A stretch of DNA of 64,000 nucleotides, from NCBI GenBank assembly GCA_016706685.1, contig JADJJE010000019.1, positions 1 through 64,000 on the forward strand. The letters run 5' to 3'. Below are positions 8,536 to 17,284 of this stretch, piece by piece (positions within the stretch are counted from its first letter, which is position 1; each line of letters begins with the position of its first letter). Below the pieces are notes generated by a model, which searched no databases, was not told where the DNA came from, and saw only the letters and a program-made list of their open reading frames with translations. The stretch is from Sandaracinaceae bacterium. GTDB lineage: Bacteria; Myxococcota_A; Polyangia; Polyangiales; Houyiibacteriaceae. Position numbers and translations under genes: made by a program.

Positions 8536-9384
8536 ATGGTTGTACCGGCAGTGCCCGAAGGTAAGTACGTCGACGTTGGCTCCGGCGTCACGCTGCACCT
8601 CCACGATGTCCCTGCGGCCGAGGGCGTCCCCTACCGCGGCACCGTGCTCTTCATCCACGGCTCGGGCCCCGGGGCCAGCGGTTGGAGCAACTTCAAGGGC
8701 AACTACCCGGCGCTCAACGCGGCCGGCTACCGCACGCTGGTGCCCGACATGTTCGGCTACGGCTACAGCAGCAAGCCCACCGAGGGGAAGTTCTTCATGA
8801 GCGACCTCGCCACGCAGTTCGTGGGCATGCTCGACGGCCTCGGCATCACCGAGAAGGTGCACCTGGTGGGCAACTCCATGGGTGGCGCCGTGTGCATGCG
8901 GCTGGCGCTCGATCACGCCGCGCGCGTGGGCAAGCTGGTCCTCATGGCGCCCGGCGGTCTCGAAGAGCGCGAGACCTACATGAACATGCTGGGCATCAAG
9001 ACCATGCTCGGGAACCTCACCGCGGGGCTCTCGCGCGAGAGCATGCGCGGCACCTTCGGGCTGCAGCTGTTCAACACGTCGCTCATCACCGACGAGATCA
9101 TCGAGGAGCGCTTCCAGATCGCGGAGACGCAGCCGCCGGGCTTGCTGGCGCGCCTGCTGGTGAAGAACCAGGAAGCCGAGCTCGCCAACATCACCCAGGA
9201 CACGCTGTGCTTCTGGGGCGTGAACGACAACTTCTGCCCCGTGTCGGGCGCGGCCAAGGTGGCCGAGCGCGTGCCCAGCTCGCGCACCGTCATCATCAGC
9301 CAGTGCGGCCACTGGGTCATGGTGGAGTACCCGAAGCTCTTCAACGAGACCACGCTGCGCTTCCTCAACGGAGACCTGGGCTGA
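8536..9384 (+). CDS. hsaD: Meta-cleavage product hydrolase HsaD
   Basis: A 282-residue alpha/beta-hydrolase. The oxyanion motif HGSGPGASGW, nucleophile Ser114 in GNSMGG, Asp231 in FWGVNDNF and His259 in CGHWVMVEYP form the triad typical of C-C bond hydrolases of the BphD/HsaD group. It would split 4,9-DSHA into the C/D-ring acid (DOHNAA) and 2-hydroxyhexa-2,4-dienoate. Its stop TGA shares a base with the ATG of hsaE (TGATG), a sign of coupled translation. Confidence 0.87.
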   Translation: MVVPAVPEGKYVDVGSGVTLHLHDVPAAEGVPYRGTVLFIHGSGPGASGWSNFKGNYPALNAAGYRTLVPDMFGYGYSSKPTEGKFFMSDLATQFVGMLDGLGITEKVHLVGNSMGGAVCMRLALDHAARVGKLVLMAPGGLEERETYMNMLGIKTMLGNLTAGLSRESMRGTFGLQLFNTSLITDEIIEERFQIAETQPPGLLARLLVKNQEAELANITQDTLCFWGVNDNFCPVSGAAKVAERVPSSRTVIISQCGHWVMVEYPKLFNETTLRFLNGDLG

Positions 9385-10172
9385 TGGATCAGGCCAAGAT
9401 CGAAGAGCACGGAAACGCGCTGTACGAAGCCCTGCGCGCGCGCCACACGCTGAGTCCGCTGACCACGCGCTGGCCCGAGATCACCATCGCCGACGCGTAC
9501 CACGTGTCGCTCCACATGGTGAAGCGGCGCATGAGCGACGACGGCGAGCAGATCATCGGCAAGAAGATCGGCGTCACCAGCAAGGCCGTGCAGGAGATGC
9601 TGGACGTGCACCAGCCGGACTTCGGCTACCTCACCGACCAGATGCTGTACGAGAACGGCGGCGAGATGCCCATCAGCCAGCTGCTCATCCAGCCGCGCGC
9701 CGAGGGCGAGATCGCGTTCAAGCTCAAGAAGGACCTGGTGGGCCCGGGGGTCACCAACGAAGACGTGCTGGCCGCCACGGACTACGTCATGGCGTGCTTC
9801 GAGATCGTGGACAGCCGCGTGAAGGACTGGAAGGTCCGCATCCAGGACACCGTGGCGGACAACGCCAGCTGCGGTCTGTTCGTGCTGGGGGCCGAGCACG
9901 TGAGCCCCGAGGGCCTCGACTTCCCCAACCTCCAGATGCGCGTCTACAAGAACGGCGCCCTGCTCAGCCAGGGCCTCGGCAGCGCCGCGCTCGGCTCGCC
10001 GGTCAACTGCGTCACGTGGCTGGCCAACACCCTCGGCGAGTTCGGCATCTCGCTCAACGCGGGTGACGTGGTGCTCTCCGGCTCGCTGGTGCCCCTCGAG
10101 CCCGTGGTCGCGGGCGACGAGATGCGCCTCGAGGTCGACGGCGTGGGCACCGCGGCCGTGCGCTTCACCTGA
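9384..10172 (+). CDS. hsaE: 2-hydroxyhexa-2,4-dienoate hydratase HsaE
   Basis: A 262-residue member of the 2-keto-4-pentenoate hydratase / fumarylacetoacetase-like family. Family signatures are IIGKKIGVTSKAVQ, QPRAEGEIAFKLKKDL with the metal-binding acidic residues, FEIVDSR, and the terminal AGDVVLSGS...PVVAGD. It hydrates the dienoate released by HsaD to 4-hydroxy-2-oxohexanoate. It directly overlaps hsaD and is followed by a 70-base gap before hsaG. Confidence 0.87.
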   Translation: MDQAKIEEHGNALYEALRARHTLSPLTTRWPEITIADAYHVSLHMVKRRMSDDGEQIIGKKIGVTSKAVQEMLDVHQPDFGYLTDQMLYENGGEMPISQLLIQPRAEGEIAFKLKKDLVGPGVTNEDVLAATDYVMACFEIVDSRVKDWKVRIQDTVADNASCGLFVLGAEHVSPEGLDFPNLQMRVYKNGALLSQGLGSAALGSPVNCVTWLANTLGEFGISLNAGDVVLSGSLVPLEPVVAGDEMRLEVDGVGTAAVRFT

Positions 10173-10242
10173 GGCCCCCCCGAGCCTCAGCGCTCATCCC
10201 CCCATTTTCCCGGCCGCACGCGCGGCGCAGCTCGAGGCAACC

Positions 10243-11139
10243 ATGTCGAAGAAGATCAAAGCAGCGATCATCGGGTCCGGAAACATCGGTACGGACCTGC
10301 TCTACAAGGCCCTCCGCAGCGAGGTGATCGAGCCCGTGTGGATGGTGGGCATCGAGGAGGCCTCGGAAGGCCTCGCGCGCGCGAAGCAGCTGGGCCTCAA
10401 GTGCACGCACGAGGGCGTGGCCGGGCTCGAGCCGCACATCGTGGCGGACAACATCCAGATCTGCTGGGACGCCACCAGCGCCTACGTGCACGGCGCCAAC
10501 AACGACATCGTCAAGAAGTACGGCGTGAAGATGATCGACCTCACGCCGGCGGCCATCGGGCCCTTCTGCGTGCCGCCCGTGAACTTGGCGGCCATGGTCG
10601 GCGAGCAGGCCCAGAACGTGAACATGGTCACGTGCGGTGGCCAGGCCACCATCCCCATGGTCGCGGCGGTGAGCCGCGTGCAGGCCGTGGCCTACGGCGA
10701 GATCGTGGCCACGGTGTCGTCCAAGTCGGCGGGCCCGGGCACCCGCAAGAACATCGACGAGTTCACGCGCACCACGGCGCGCGGCGTGATGGAGGTGGGC
10801 GGCGCCAAGGAGGGCAAGGCCATCATCATCATCAACCCGGCCGAGCCGCCGCTCATCATGCGCGACACGGTGCACTGCCTCACGGTGGACGAGCCCGACC
10901 AGGCCGCCATCACCAAGTCCATCCTCGAGATGGTGAAGGAAGTGCAGCGCTACGTGCCGGGCTACACGCTCAAGAACGGCCCCGTGTTCGACGGCAAGCG
11001 CGTGTCGGTGTTCCTCGAGGTGGAGGGCCTCGGCGACTTCCTGCCCAAGTACGCCGGCAACCTGGACATCATGACGGCCGCCGGGCTCCGCACGGCCGAG
11101 ATCTTCGCTGAGCGCATGCTCGCAGACGCCGCCGCCTGA
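10243..11139 (+). CDS. hsaG: Acylating propionaldehyde/acetaldehyde dehydrogenase HsaG
   Basis: A 298-residue NAD-dependent acylating aldehyde dehydrogenase of the DmpF/BphJ type. The N-terminal Rossmann motif is AAIIGSGNIGTDL and the catalytic Cys131 lies in MVTCGGQATIPM. It converts the aldehyde released by HsaF to propionyl-CoA (or acetyl-CoA) and normally forms a channelling complex with HsaF, encoded next. Length and motifs are complete. The BphJ-type enzymes of aromatic pathways are close relatives, so substrate is inferred from context. Confidence 0.9.
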   Translation: MSKKIKAAIIGSGNIGTDLLYKALRSEVIEPVWMVGIEEASEGLARAKQLGLKCTHEGVAGLEPHIVADNIQICWDATSAYVHGANNDIVKKYGVKMIDLTPAAIGPFCVPPVNLAAMVGEQAQNVNMVTCGGQATIPMVAAVSRVQAVAYGEIVATVSSKSAGPGTRKNIDEFTRTTARGVMEVGGAKEGKAIIIINPAEPPLIMRDTVHCLTVDEPDQAAITKSILEMVKEVQRYVPGYTLKNGPVFDGKRVSVFLEVEGLGDFLPKYAGNLDIMTAAGLRTAEIFAERMLADAAA

Positions 11140-11179
11140 ACCCCGCCTCGCAGCAAGCCGCAGTAAGAAAGACCACGCC

Positions 11180-12223
11180 ATGAACCTCAACGGCAAGAGC
11201 ATCATCCTCCACGACATGTGCCTGCGCGACGGCATGCACCCGCAGCAGCACCAGATCACCGTCGACCAGATGGTGCAGACGGCCACCGCGCTCGACGAGG
11301 CGGGCATGCCGCTCATCGAGGTGACGCACGGCGACGGTCTCGGCGGCGCCTCGGTGAACTACGGCTTCCCGGCGGCCAGCGACGAGGAGTACCTCCGGGC
11401 CGTCATCCCCAAGATGAAGAACGCCAAGGTCTCGGCGCTGCTGCTGCCCGGCATCGGCACCGTCGAGCACCTGCGCATGGCGCTCGACTGCGGCGTGAGC
11501 ACCATTCGCGTGGCCACGCACTGCACCGAGGCCGACGTCTCAGAGCAGCACATCAAGCTGGGCGCCAAGCTGGGCATGGACACGGTGGGCTTCTTGATGA
11601 TGGCCCACATGATCTCGCCCGAGCACGTGGTGGCGCAGGCCAAGCTCATGGAGGACTACGGCGCCAACTGCCTCTACATCACCGACTCGGCCGGCTACAT
11701 GCTGCCGGACGACGTGAGCGCGCGCATCGGGCTGCTCAAGTCCAAGGTGAACCCGGGCACGCAGGTGGGCTTCCACGGGCACCACAACATGCACATGGGC
11801 ATCTCCAACTCGCTGGCGGCCATCGAGGCGGGCGCCGACCGCATCGACGGCTCCACCGCGGGCATGGGCGCGGGCGCGGGCAACACGCCGCTCGAGGTGT
11901 TCGTGGCCGTGCTGGAGCGCATGGGCGTCTCCTCCGGCGTGGACCTCTTCAAGATCATGGATGTGGCCGAAGAGATTGTGTACCCGATGATGCACCACAA
12001 GGTGCGCACGGACCGCGACTCGCTCACGCTGGGCTACGCGGGCGTCTACTCGTCGTTCCTGCTGTTCGCCAAGCGCGCCAGCGCGAAGTACGGCGTGCCC
12101 TCGCGCGACATCCTGATGGAGCTCGGGCGCCGCGGCACCGTGGGCGGCCAAGAGGACATGATCGAGGACCTCGCGCTCGACATGGCGAAGGCGCGCGCGG
12201 CCGCGAGCGCAGAGGCCGAATGA
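11180..12223 (+). CDS. hsaF: 4-hydroxy-2-oxovalerate/oxohexanoate aldolase HsaF
   Basis: A 347-residue DRE-TIM metallolyase of the DmpG/BphI/HsaF group. LHDMCLRDGMHP gives the catalytic Arg/Asp and the His20 base, GFHGHHNMHMG supplies the Mn ligands, and the C-terminal channel domain includes the usual IDG and YAGVYSSFLLFAKRA stretches. It cleaves 4-hydroxy-2-oxohexanoate to pyruvate and propanal, passing the aldehyde to HsaG. The last codons overlap the next start (ATGA at 12220). Confidence 0.9.
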   Translation: MNLNGKSIILHDMCLRDGMHPQQHQITVDQMVQTATALDEAGMPLIEVTHGDGLGGASVNYGFPAASDEEYLRAVIPKMKNAKVSALLLPGIGTVEHLRMALDCGVSTIRVATHCTEADVSEQHIKLGAKLGMDTVGFLMMAHMISPEHVVAQAKLMEDYGANCLYITDSAGYMLPDDVSARIGLLKSKVNPGTQVGFHGHHNMHMGISNSLAAIEAGADRIDGSTAGMGAGAGNTPLEVFVAVLERMGVSSGVDLFKIMDVAEEIVYPMMHHKVRTDRDSLTLGYAGVYSSFLLFAKRASAKYGVPSRDILMELGRRGTVGGQEDMIEDLALDMAKARAAASAEAE

Positions 12224-13449
12224 CCGAGGCGAGCACGTCGAGCGAGAGCCCCGAGCTGCGTGAGTTCCGCGCGGAGATGCGCGCGTTCATGCTGGAGGAG
12301 GCCCCGGCGAGCCTGCGCGGCACGTCCCCCTGTGGCCCGTTCGATGGCTACTGGGGCGGCAAGCTGCATCCGCCCGTGGACCCCGACGTGCTGCGCTGGC
12401 GCGACGTGACGCTGGCGCGCGGGCTCACGGCGCCCACGTGGCCCAAGGCCTACGGTGGCGCGGGGCTCACCTACGAGCACGCCAAGGTGCTGTACGACGA
12501 GATGCGCGTGCTGGGGCTGCCGCGCCCGGTGGTGGGATTCGGCTTCGCCATGATCGGGCCCACGCTGCTGCAGTTCGGCAACGAGGCGCAGAAGCTGGAA
12601 CACTTGCCCAAGATCTGCGCGGGTGAGATCCGCTGGTGCCAAGGCTACAGCGAACCCAACGCGGGCTCCGACTTGGCCAACGTGCAGCTGTCGTGTGAAG
12701 AGGACGGGCCGGATCACTTCATCCTGAACGGGCAGAAGGTGTGGACCAGCCACGCCGACCGCAGTGACTGGATCTTCTGCCTGGCGCGCACGGACCGCCG
12801 CGCCAAGAAGCAGAGCGGCATCACGTTCATCCTCGCCGACATGCGCAGCGAGGGCGTGACCCCGCGCAAGATCGAGCTCATCAGCGGCGCTTCTCCGTTC
12901 TGCGAGACGTTCTTCGAGAACGTGCGCGTGCCGCGGGCCAACGTGGTGGGCGAGGTGAACAGCGGCTGGACGGTGGCCAAGGCGCTGTTGGGCCACGAGC
13001 GCTCCATGATCGGTCAGTCCATCGGGCGGGACCCGGGCTCCACGCAGCGCGAGCTGGTGAAGCTGGGGCGCACCCACCTCCGGGCGCCCGAGGGCCCGCT
13101 GCCGGATCCGCTGCTGCGCGACCGCGTGGCGGCGGTGTCCATGGAAGAGGCGGCCTTCCAGCTCACGCTCGACCGACTGGCGCAGAGCCGCGCGGCGGGT
13201 GGGCCCGGGCACGAGAGCTCCATCATGAAGATCGTCGCCACCGAGCTGAAGCAGCGGCGCTTCGAGACCGGCATGGCGCTCGCGGGCGCCGCGGGGCTGG
13301 GCTGGGAGGGCGACGCCTTCGACGACGAGGACCTCGCCTACACACGGGAGTGGCTGCGCTCGCGCGCCAACACGATCGAGGGCGGGTCGAGCGAGATCCA
13401 GCTCAACATCATCGCCAAGCAGGTGCTCGGCCTGCCGGAGGGCAAATGA
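12220..13449 (+). CDS. Acyl-CoA dehydrogenase subunit with catalytic Glu (ChsE/FadE-type)
   Basis: A 409-residue acyl-CoA dehydrogenase family protein. SEPNAGSDLANVQ and GQKVWTSHADRSDW are the FAD/substrate region, and TIEGGSSEIQLNI carries the Glu at the position of the catalytic base in medium-chain enzymes. The usual FAD-binding RxQFG...FQ segment of the C-terminal half is not recognisable here. It overlaps its neighbours on both sides by ATGA. The next gene has the complementary features, so the two probably form an alpha2beta2 enzyme as in mycobacterial FadE28/FadE29 steroid side-chain dehydrogenases (family knowledge plus inference). Confidence 0.8.
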   Translation: MTEASTSSESPELREFRAEMRAFMLEEAPASLRGTSPCGPFDGYWGGKLHPPVDPDVLRWRDVTLARGLTAPTWPKAYGGAGLTYEHAKVLYDEMRVLGLPRPVVGFGFAMIGPTLLQFGNEAQKLEHLPKICAGEIRWCQGYSEPNAGSDLANVQLSCEEDGPDHFILNGQKVWTSHADRSDWIFCLARTDRRAKKQSGITFILADMRSEGVTPRKIELISGASPFCETFFENVRVPRANVVGEVNSGWTVAKALLGHERSMIGQSIGRDPGSTQRELVKLGRTHLRAPEGPLPDPLLRDRVAAVSMEEAAFQLTLDRLAQSRAAGGPGHESSIMKIVATELKQRRFETGMALAGAAGLGWEGDAFDDEDLAYTREWLRSRANTIEGGSSEIQLNIIAKQVLGLPEGK

Positions 13450-14618
13450 GCGTCGTCGTGAGCAACGGTCAGGAGACGCTGCGGCTCGTGCTGGACGAAG
13501 AGCAGCTGATGCTGCGCAGCACGGCGCGCCAGTTCGTGGACCAGCACGCCCCCGTGGGGCGCCTGCGCACGCTGCGCGACACGCGTGACCCGCGCGGCTT
13601 CAGCGACGACCTGTGGCGCGAGATGGCGGGTCTCGGCTGGCTGGGTCTGCAGCTGCCCGAGGCGCACGACGGCCTCGGCCTCGGCTTCTTCGACCTCGCC
13701 GTGGTGCTGGAGCAGTGCGGCCGGCGCCTCATGCCCGAGCCGCTGGTGTCCACGCTGCTGCTGGGCGCACAGGCCTTGTTGCTGGGCGGAAGCGAGGCGC
13801 AGCAGGCGGCCTGGTTGCCTGGGATCGCGGGTGGCGAGAAGCTCGTCACGCTCGCGTTCGACGAGCTCGGCGCGCGCGGCAACGCCCATGCGGGGCTCGC
13901 CACGGCGAAGCGCACCGGCGACACGTTCGTGCTGAGCGGCACCAAGGTGGGTGTGTTGGACGCTCACGTGGCGGACCTGATCCTGGTCAGCGCCAAGGTG
14001 AACGGGCGGGTCGCCATCTTTCTGGTGGACCCCACCCGGAAAGGGGTGACGGTCACGCGCCACGTGGCGCTCGACCTGCGCAACGCGGGCACGGTCATGC
14101 TGGACGGTGTGCAGCTCGGCGCCGACGACGTGCTCGGCGGTCTCGACGGCCTCGCGTTCGGCGCGGCGGTGCTGGAGCAAGTGCTCGACCGCGCGCGCAT
14201 CGGGCTCGCGGCCGAGATGCTGGGGGCCATGGAGCAGGCCTTCGAGGACACCATCAGCTACCTCAAGGAGCGCGTGCAGTTCGACCGCCCGCTCGGCTCC
14301 TTCCAGGCGCTGCAGCACCGCGCGGCGCGGCTCTACACGAGCATCGCGCTGGCTCGCTCTGCGGTCGTCGCGGCGGCTCGGACGGTGGACACCAGCCGTG
14401 ACCCGCGCGAGGTGGCCAAGTTCGCGGCGCTCGCCAAGGTGCGCGCTAGCGAAGCCTTCTACGACGTGGCCCGCGAGGCCATCCAGATGCACGGCGGCAT
14501 CGGCATGACCGACGAGCACGACATCGGCTTCTACCTGAAGCGAGCGCAAACCACGCTCGTGAGCTTTGGCACCAACGACGCGCTGCGGGCGCGCTGGGCC
14601 GAGCTCAACGGCTACTGA
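13446..14618 (+). CDS. Acyl-CoA dehydrogenase subunit lacking catalytic Glu (ChsE/FadE-type)
   Basis: A 390-residue acyl-CoA dehydrogenase family protein. It keeps the FAD-binding RVQFDRPLGSFQALQHR and QMHGGIGMTDEHD motifs, but at the catalytic-base position the sequence is LVSFGTNDALR, so Glu is absent. Its start overlaps the preceding stop (ATGA at 13446), implying one-to-one translation with the Glu-bearing partner. The split matches heterotetrameric dehydrogenases that handle bulky steroid-CoA substrates. Alone it should be inactive. Confidence 0.8.
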   Translation: MSVVVSNGQETLRLVLDEEQLMLRSTARQFVDQHAPVGRLRTLRDTRDPRGFSDDLWREMAGLGWLGLQLPEAHDGLGLGFFDLAVVLEQCGRRLMPEPLVSTLLLGAQALLLGGSEAQQAAWLPGIAGGEKLVTLAFDELGARGNAHAGLATAKRTGDTFVLSGTKVGVLDAHVADLILVSAKVNGRVAIFLVDPTRKGVTVTRHVALDLRNAGTVMLDGVQLGADDVLGGLDGLAFGAAVLEQVLDRARIGLAAEMLGAMEQAFEDTISYLKERVQFDRPLGSFQALQHRAARLYTSIALARSAVVAAARTVDTSRDPREVAKFAALAKVRASEAFYDVAREAIQMHGGIGMTDEHDIGFYLKRAQTTLVSFGTNDALRARWAELNGY

Positions 14619-14664
14619 CACCCGCCCGGTCCACGGGCTCATTCACGACAGCGGAGAGACAGCC

Positions 14665-15411
14665 ATGAAGCGGTACGAGAACAAGAACGTGGTCATCACG
14701 GGGGCAGCGCAGGGCATCGGTCAGGCGACCGCGAAGCGCATCGCGGAAGAGGGCGGCAGCGTCGCGCTGATCGACATCAAGGGGCTCGAGAAGACCCACA
14801 AGATGGTCGAAGACCTGGGCGGCAAGGCGTTCAGCTTCGAGTGCGACGTGACCGACGGCGTGAAGGTCAAGGAGACCGTGGACGCGGCGGCCGAGGCGCT
14901 GGGCGGCTTCGACACGCTGTTCCACATCGCGGGCATCCTGCGCACCTACCACACGCACGAGATGACGTTCGAGCAGTACCACTCGATCATGAACATCAAC
15001 ATGCACGGCACGTTCTACGTGAACCAGGCCGCGCTCCCGCACCTGCTCAAGAACAAGTACAGCTCCATCACCAACATGGCCAGCACCGCGGCCATCGGCA
15101 GCCACCCGTGGATGAGCGCCTACGCCGCGTCCAAGGGCGCCGTGGTGAGCTTCACGCGCGCGCTCTACATCGAGTACGTGAAGCAGGGCCTGCGCGCCAA
15201 CAGCGTGGTCGGCGGCGGCATCGCCACCAGCCTGCACTCGGACTTCAAGGCCCCCCCCGGCGGCGACCTCAAGCTGCTGGCCGGCGCCATGCCGTTCGTG
15301 GGCTTCGCCAAGCCCGAGAAGATCGCGTCGGTGTTCGCGTTCCTCGGCTCGGACGACGCCCGCTTCATCAACGGCACCGAGATCCGCGCGGACGGCGGCG
15401 CGCTCTCTTGA
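14665..15411 (+). CDS. Short-chain dehydrogenase/reductase
   Basis: A 248-residue classical SDR. The cofactor motif is TGAAQGIGQATA; acidic residues ALIDIK after beta-2 suggest NAD rather than NADP. Catalytic residues are the Ser of NMASTAAIGS and the YAASK Tyr/Lys. It is the last enzyme of the hsa operon, 46 bases after the acyl-CoA dehydrogenases, with GGAGAG upstream of the ATG. Likely role is oxidation of a hydroxysteroid or a beta-hydroxyacyl-CoA intermediate; sequence alone does not discriminate. Confidence 0.8.
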   Translation: MKRYENKNVVITGAAQGIGQATAKRIAEEGGSVALIDIKGLEKTHKMVEDLGGKAFSFECDVTDGVKVKETVDAAAEALGGFDTLFHIAGILRTYHTHEMTFEQYHSIMNINMHGTFYVNQAALPHLLKNKYSSITNMASTAAIGSHPWMSAYAASKGAVVSFTRALYIEYVKQGLRANSVVGGGIATSLHSDFKAPPGGDLKLLAGAMPFVGFAKPEKIASVFAFLGSDDARFINGTEIRADGGALS

Positions 15412-15419
15412 AGCCTGCC

Positions 15420-15441
15420 GGGGCGCCTCGCGGGGCGCCCC
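15420..15441. terminator. GC hairpin after the SDR gene
   Basis: GGGGCGCC and GGCGCCCC form an 8-bp stem with a 6-base loop just after the SDR stop. There is no T tract, so it may be a weak or Rho-assisted terminator or an RNA-stability element separating the fadL gene. Confidence 0.35.
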
Positions 15442-15499
15442 TCTCGCGGCCTCAGGTGAAGGTTTACGGAGGGTTTCGCTCGTGGTCTACTCGCCCACT

Positions 15500-16907
15500 A
15501 TGACGCTTCGGTTGCGCTGTCTGCTGGCGATGGTCGCCCTCTCGTTCGCTGTGCCCGCCACGAGCGCGCGCGCCAACTCCGAGCCGCCCAGCGTGCACGG
15601 CGCGCGCTACACCGGCACCGGCGGCCTCGGCGCGGCCTTCGTGGAGGGGCCTCCGTCGGTGTTCCACAACCCGGCAGGCCTGCTCTCCATCGACAAGTTC
15701 GAGCTCACGCTGGGCTTCACCACGCTTCTGGTCACGTACAACGCGCCGTTCGGCGGTTACGGCTCCGAGCAAGACAGCCCGCCGCTCATCGGTCCGCTGC
15801 CCTTCCTGGGCGCTGGCTTCCGCGTCGCGGAGGACTGGGTGCTGGGCCTCAGCCTCTACATCTCGGTGGGCTTCGGCGGCAACTTCGACAACATCGGGCT
15901 GCTCACCGAGGGCGCCACCTACATGGAGGACCCCGAAGGAAACCGCATTCCCACGGGCGTGCAGGATCCGTTCGTGCCCGACGTCCCGGTGGACCAGTCC
16001 GTGCAGCTCTTCATCGCCGAGCTGGCCATCCCCGTCGCCTGGGAGCCCATCGAGGGCTTGCGGCTGGGCCTCGCGCTGCGCATCCCCTACGGCAAACTTC
16101 AAAGCCGTGGCGTTCCAGGACATCGTGGGAACGTGGGCGCCCGCCGAGCAGACGGTGGCGGGGTTCGGGACGCCCGGCATCTTCATCGGTGCGCAGTACG
16201 ACATCAGCGATGTGGTCACCATCGGCGCGGCCTACCGCAGCAAGGTGCGCGTGCACATGTCGGGGCGAGTCGAGCTGCCCGAGGGGCTCGGCGCCATCGC
16301 CGCGGGCATCCCCGCCAGCTTGGCGGCGGAGACCGACTGGTTCGTCCCTCACATGATTCGTGCCGGCGTGGCGTTCCACCTCATGGACCGCAGGCTCATG
16401 CTCTCCCTGGAGGGGCGCGTCCAAATGCACGCCACCGCCAACCGGAACCTCACGTTCGCGTTGGATAACGACCGCGAGGGCATGGAGGGCGGGGTCGACC
16501 CGGCAGCGTGGCGCCTGGCCCAGGCCACGGGCCTCGATCAGTTCCGCAGCAACTTCGCGTGGAAGAACGTGTACCTCCTGGGAGCCGCGGCCGAGTACGA
16601 CATCTCGGACAACTTCCACTGGCGCTTCGCCACCACGTGGGGAATCAACGCCACACCAGCTAGCACTGTCACCCCCTTCTCACCGCCTCCGAGCAACCGC
16701 TCCTGGCAGATCGCCACGGGGTTCGGCGTAGACATCGGCCACCTCGTGATCGACGTCGGATTCGCCGCCGGGCTCGGCCCCACGGCCGTCATTCGCACCG
16801 ACGACGTGAACAACTGCTCCAACCGAGACATCGTCAAGGGCGGCTGCAACGGCAACTACTCCATCAACTCGTGGTTCATGGGGTTGTCGGGCACCTACCG
16901 GCTCTGA
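15500..16907 (+). CDS. FadL/OmpP1-type outer-membrane transporter (single frameshift)
   Basis: A long-chain hydrophobic-substrate porin. The ATG at 15500 opens a signal peptide (CLLAMVALSFAVPATSARA). The mature start has the FadL hallmark GGLGAAFVEGPPSVFHNPAGL. The frame breaks at AAA 16094-16096: removing one A gives YGNFKAVAFQDIVG, and the protein then runs on in the other frame to 16907, ending in a beta-barrel-like SINSWFMGLSGTYRL. Total length of about 468 residues is normal for FadL. Placement after the hsa genes suggests steroid uptake through the outer membrane (inference). A GTG at 15482 is an alternative start. The frameshift may be a sequencing error. Confidence 0.8.
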
Positions 16908-16966
16908 GCGCTTCGAGGTCGGCGGGCTGAAGCTGTCCCGACGGCGGAGAGTGCTTGCTGCAAGGG

Positions 16967-17216
16967 GGATTTGGGCACCCCGGGTTGAAACCCGGGGCAG
17001 CATCCCAGGCCCTGTCAGGAGCGGAAGTCCAGCCCCTAGCGGGCCCGGACTGGGCCGTTTTGCGCAGGAGAAGTGTGGAGGTCCAAGCGATGGATGGTGC
17101 TGAGTTCGAGACACATTCAGCTTTGAACCACACAGTCCGCGCCCGGTAGGGGGCGGACTTCCGCAGTTAGTCCATGCCAGGGATGCTGCCCCGGACTTCA
17201 GTCCGGGGTGCCAATC
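16967..17216. repeat. REP/MITE-like long imperfect inverted repeat
   Basis: This fills most of the 377-base gap 16908-17284 between convergent genes, where I see no gene. The left arm (about 16967-17050) and right arm (about 17131-17216) are inverted copies. Each outer part holds its own palindrome: GGCACCCCGG, a short loop with TGAA, then CCGGGGCAGCATCCC. Further inside, GCGGAAGTCC and GCCCCTAGCGGGC on the left match the complement of GGACTTCCGC and GCCCGGTAGGGGGC on the right. About 80 bases of unrelated sequence separate the arms. It resembles a paired REP unit or a small non-autonomous element, and could also act as a bidirectional terminator. Confidence 0.7.
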
Positions 17217-17284
17217 TCCATTGAATCAAGCCCGATTCATACAGGCCAGAGCTTGCGAAGAGTCCCGCCAGCGGTTCGCGCGCC

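Noticed and set aside
6408..14618. Biphenyl or phenol meta-cleavage pathway instead of steroid degradation
   Set aside because: No ring-hydroxylating dioxygenase or multicomponent phenol hydroxylase is present; the HsaA-type flavin monooxygenase, paired acyl-CoA dehydrogenases, FadL and KstR-like site fit steroids better, though the alternative is not fully excluded.
16908..17284. Small protein gene within the inverted-repeat element
   Set aside because: Short open frames there run through both palindromic arms and have no start context.
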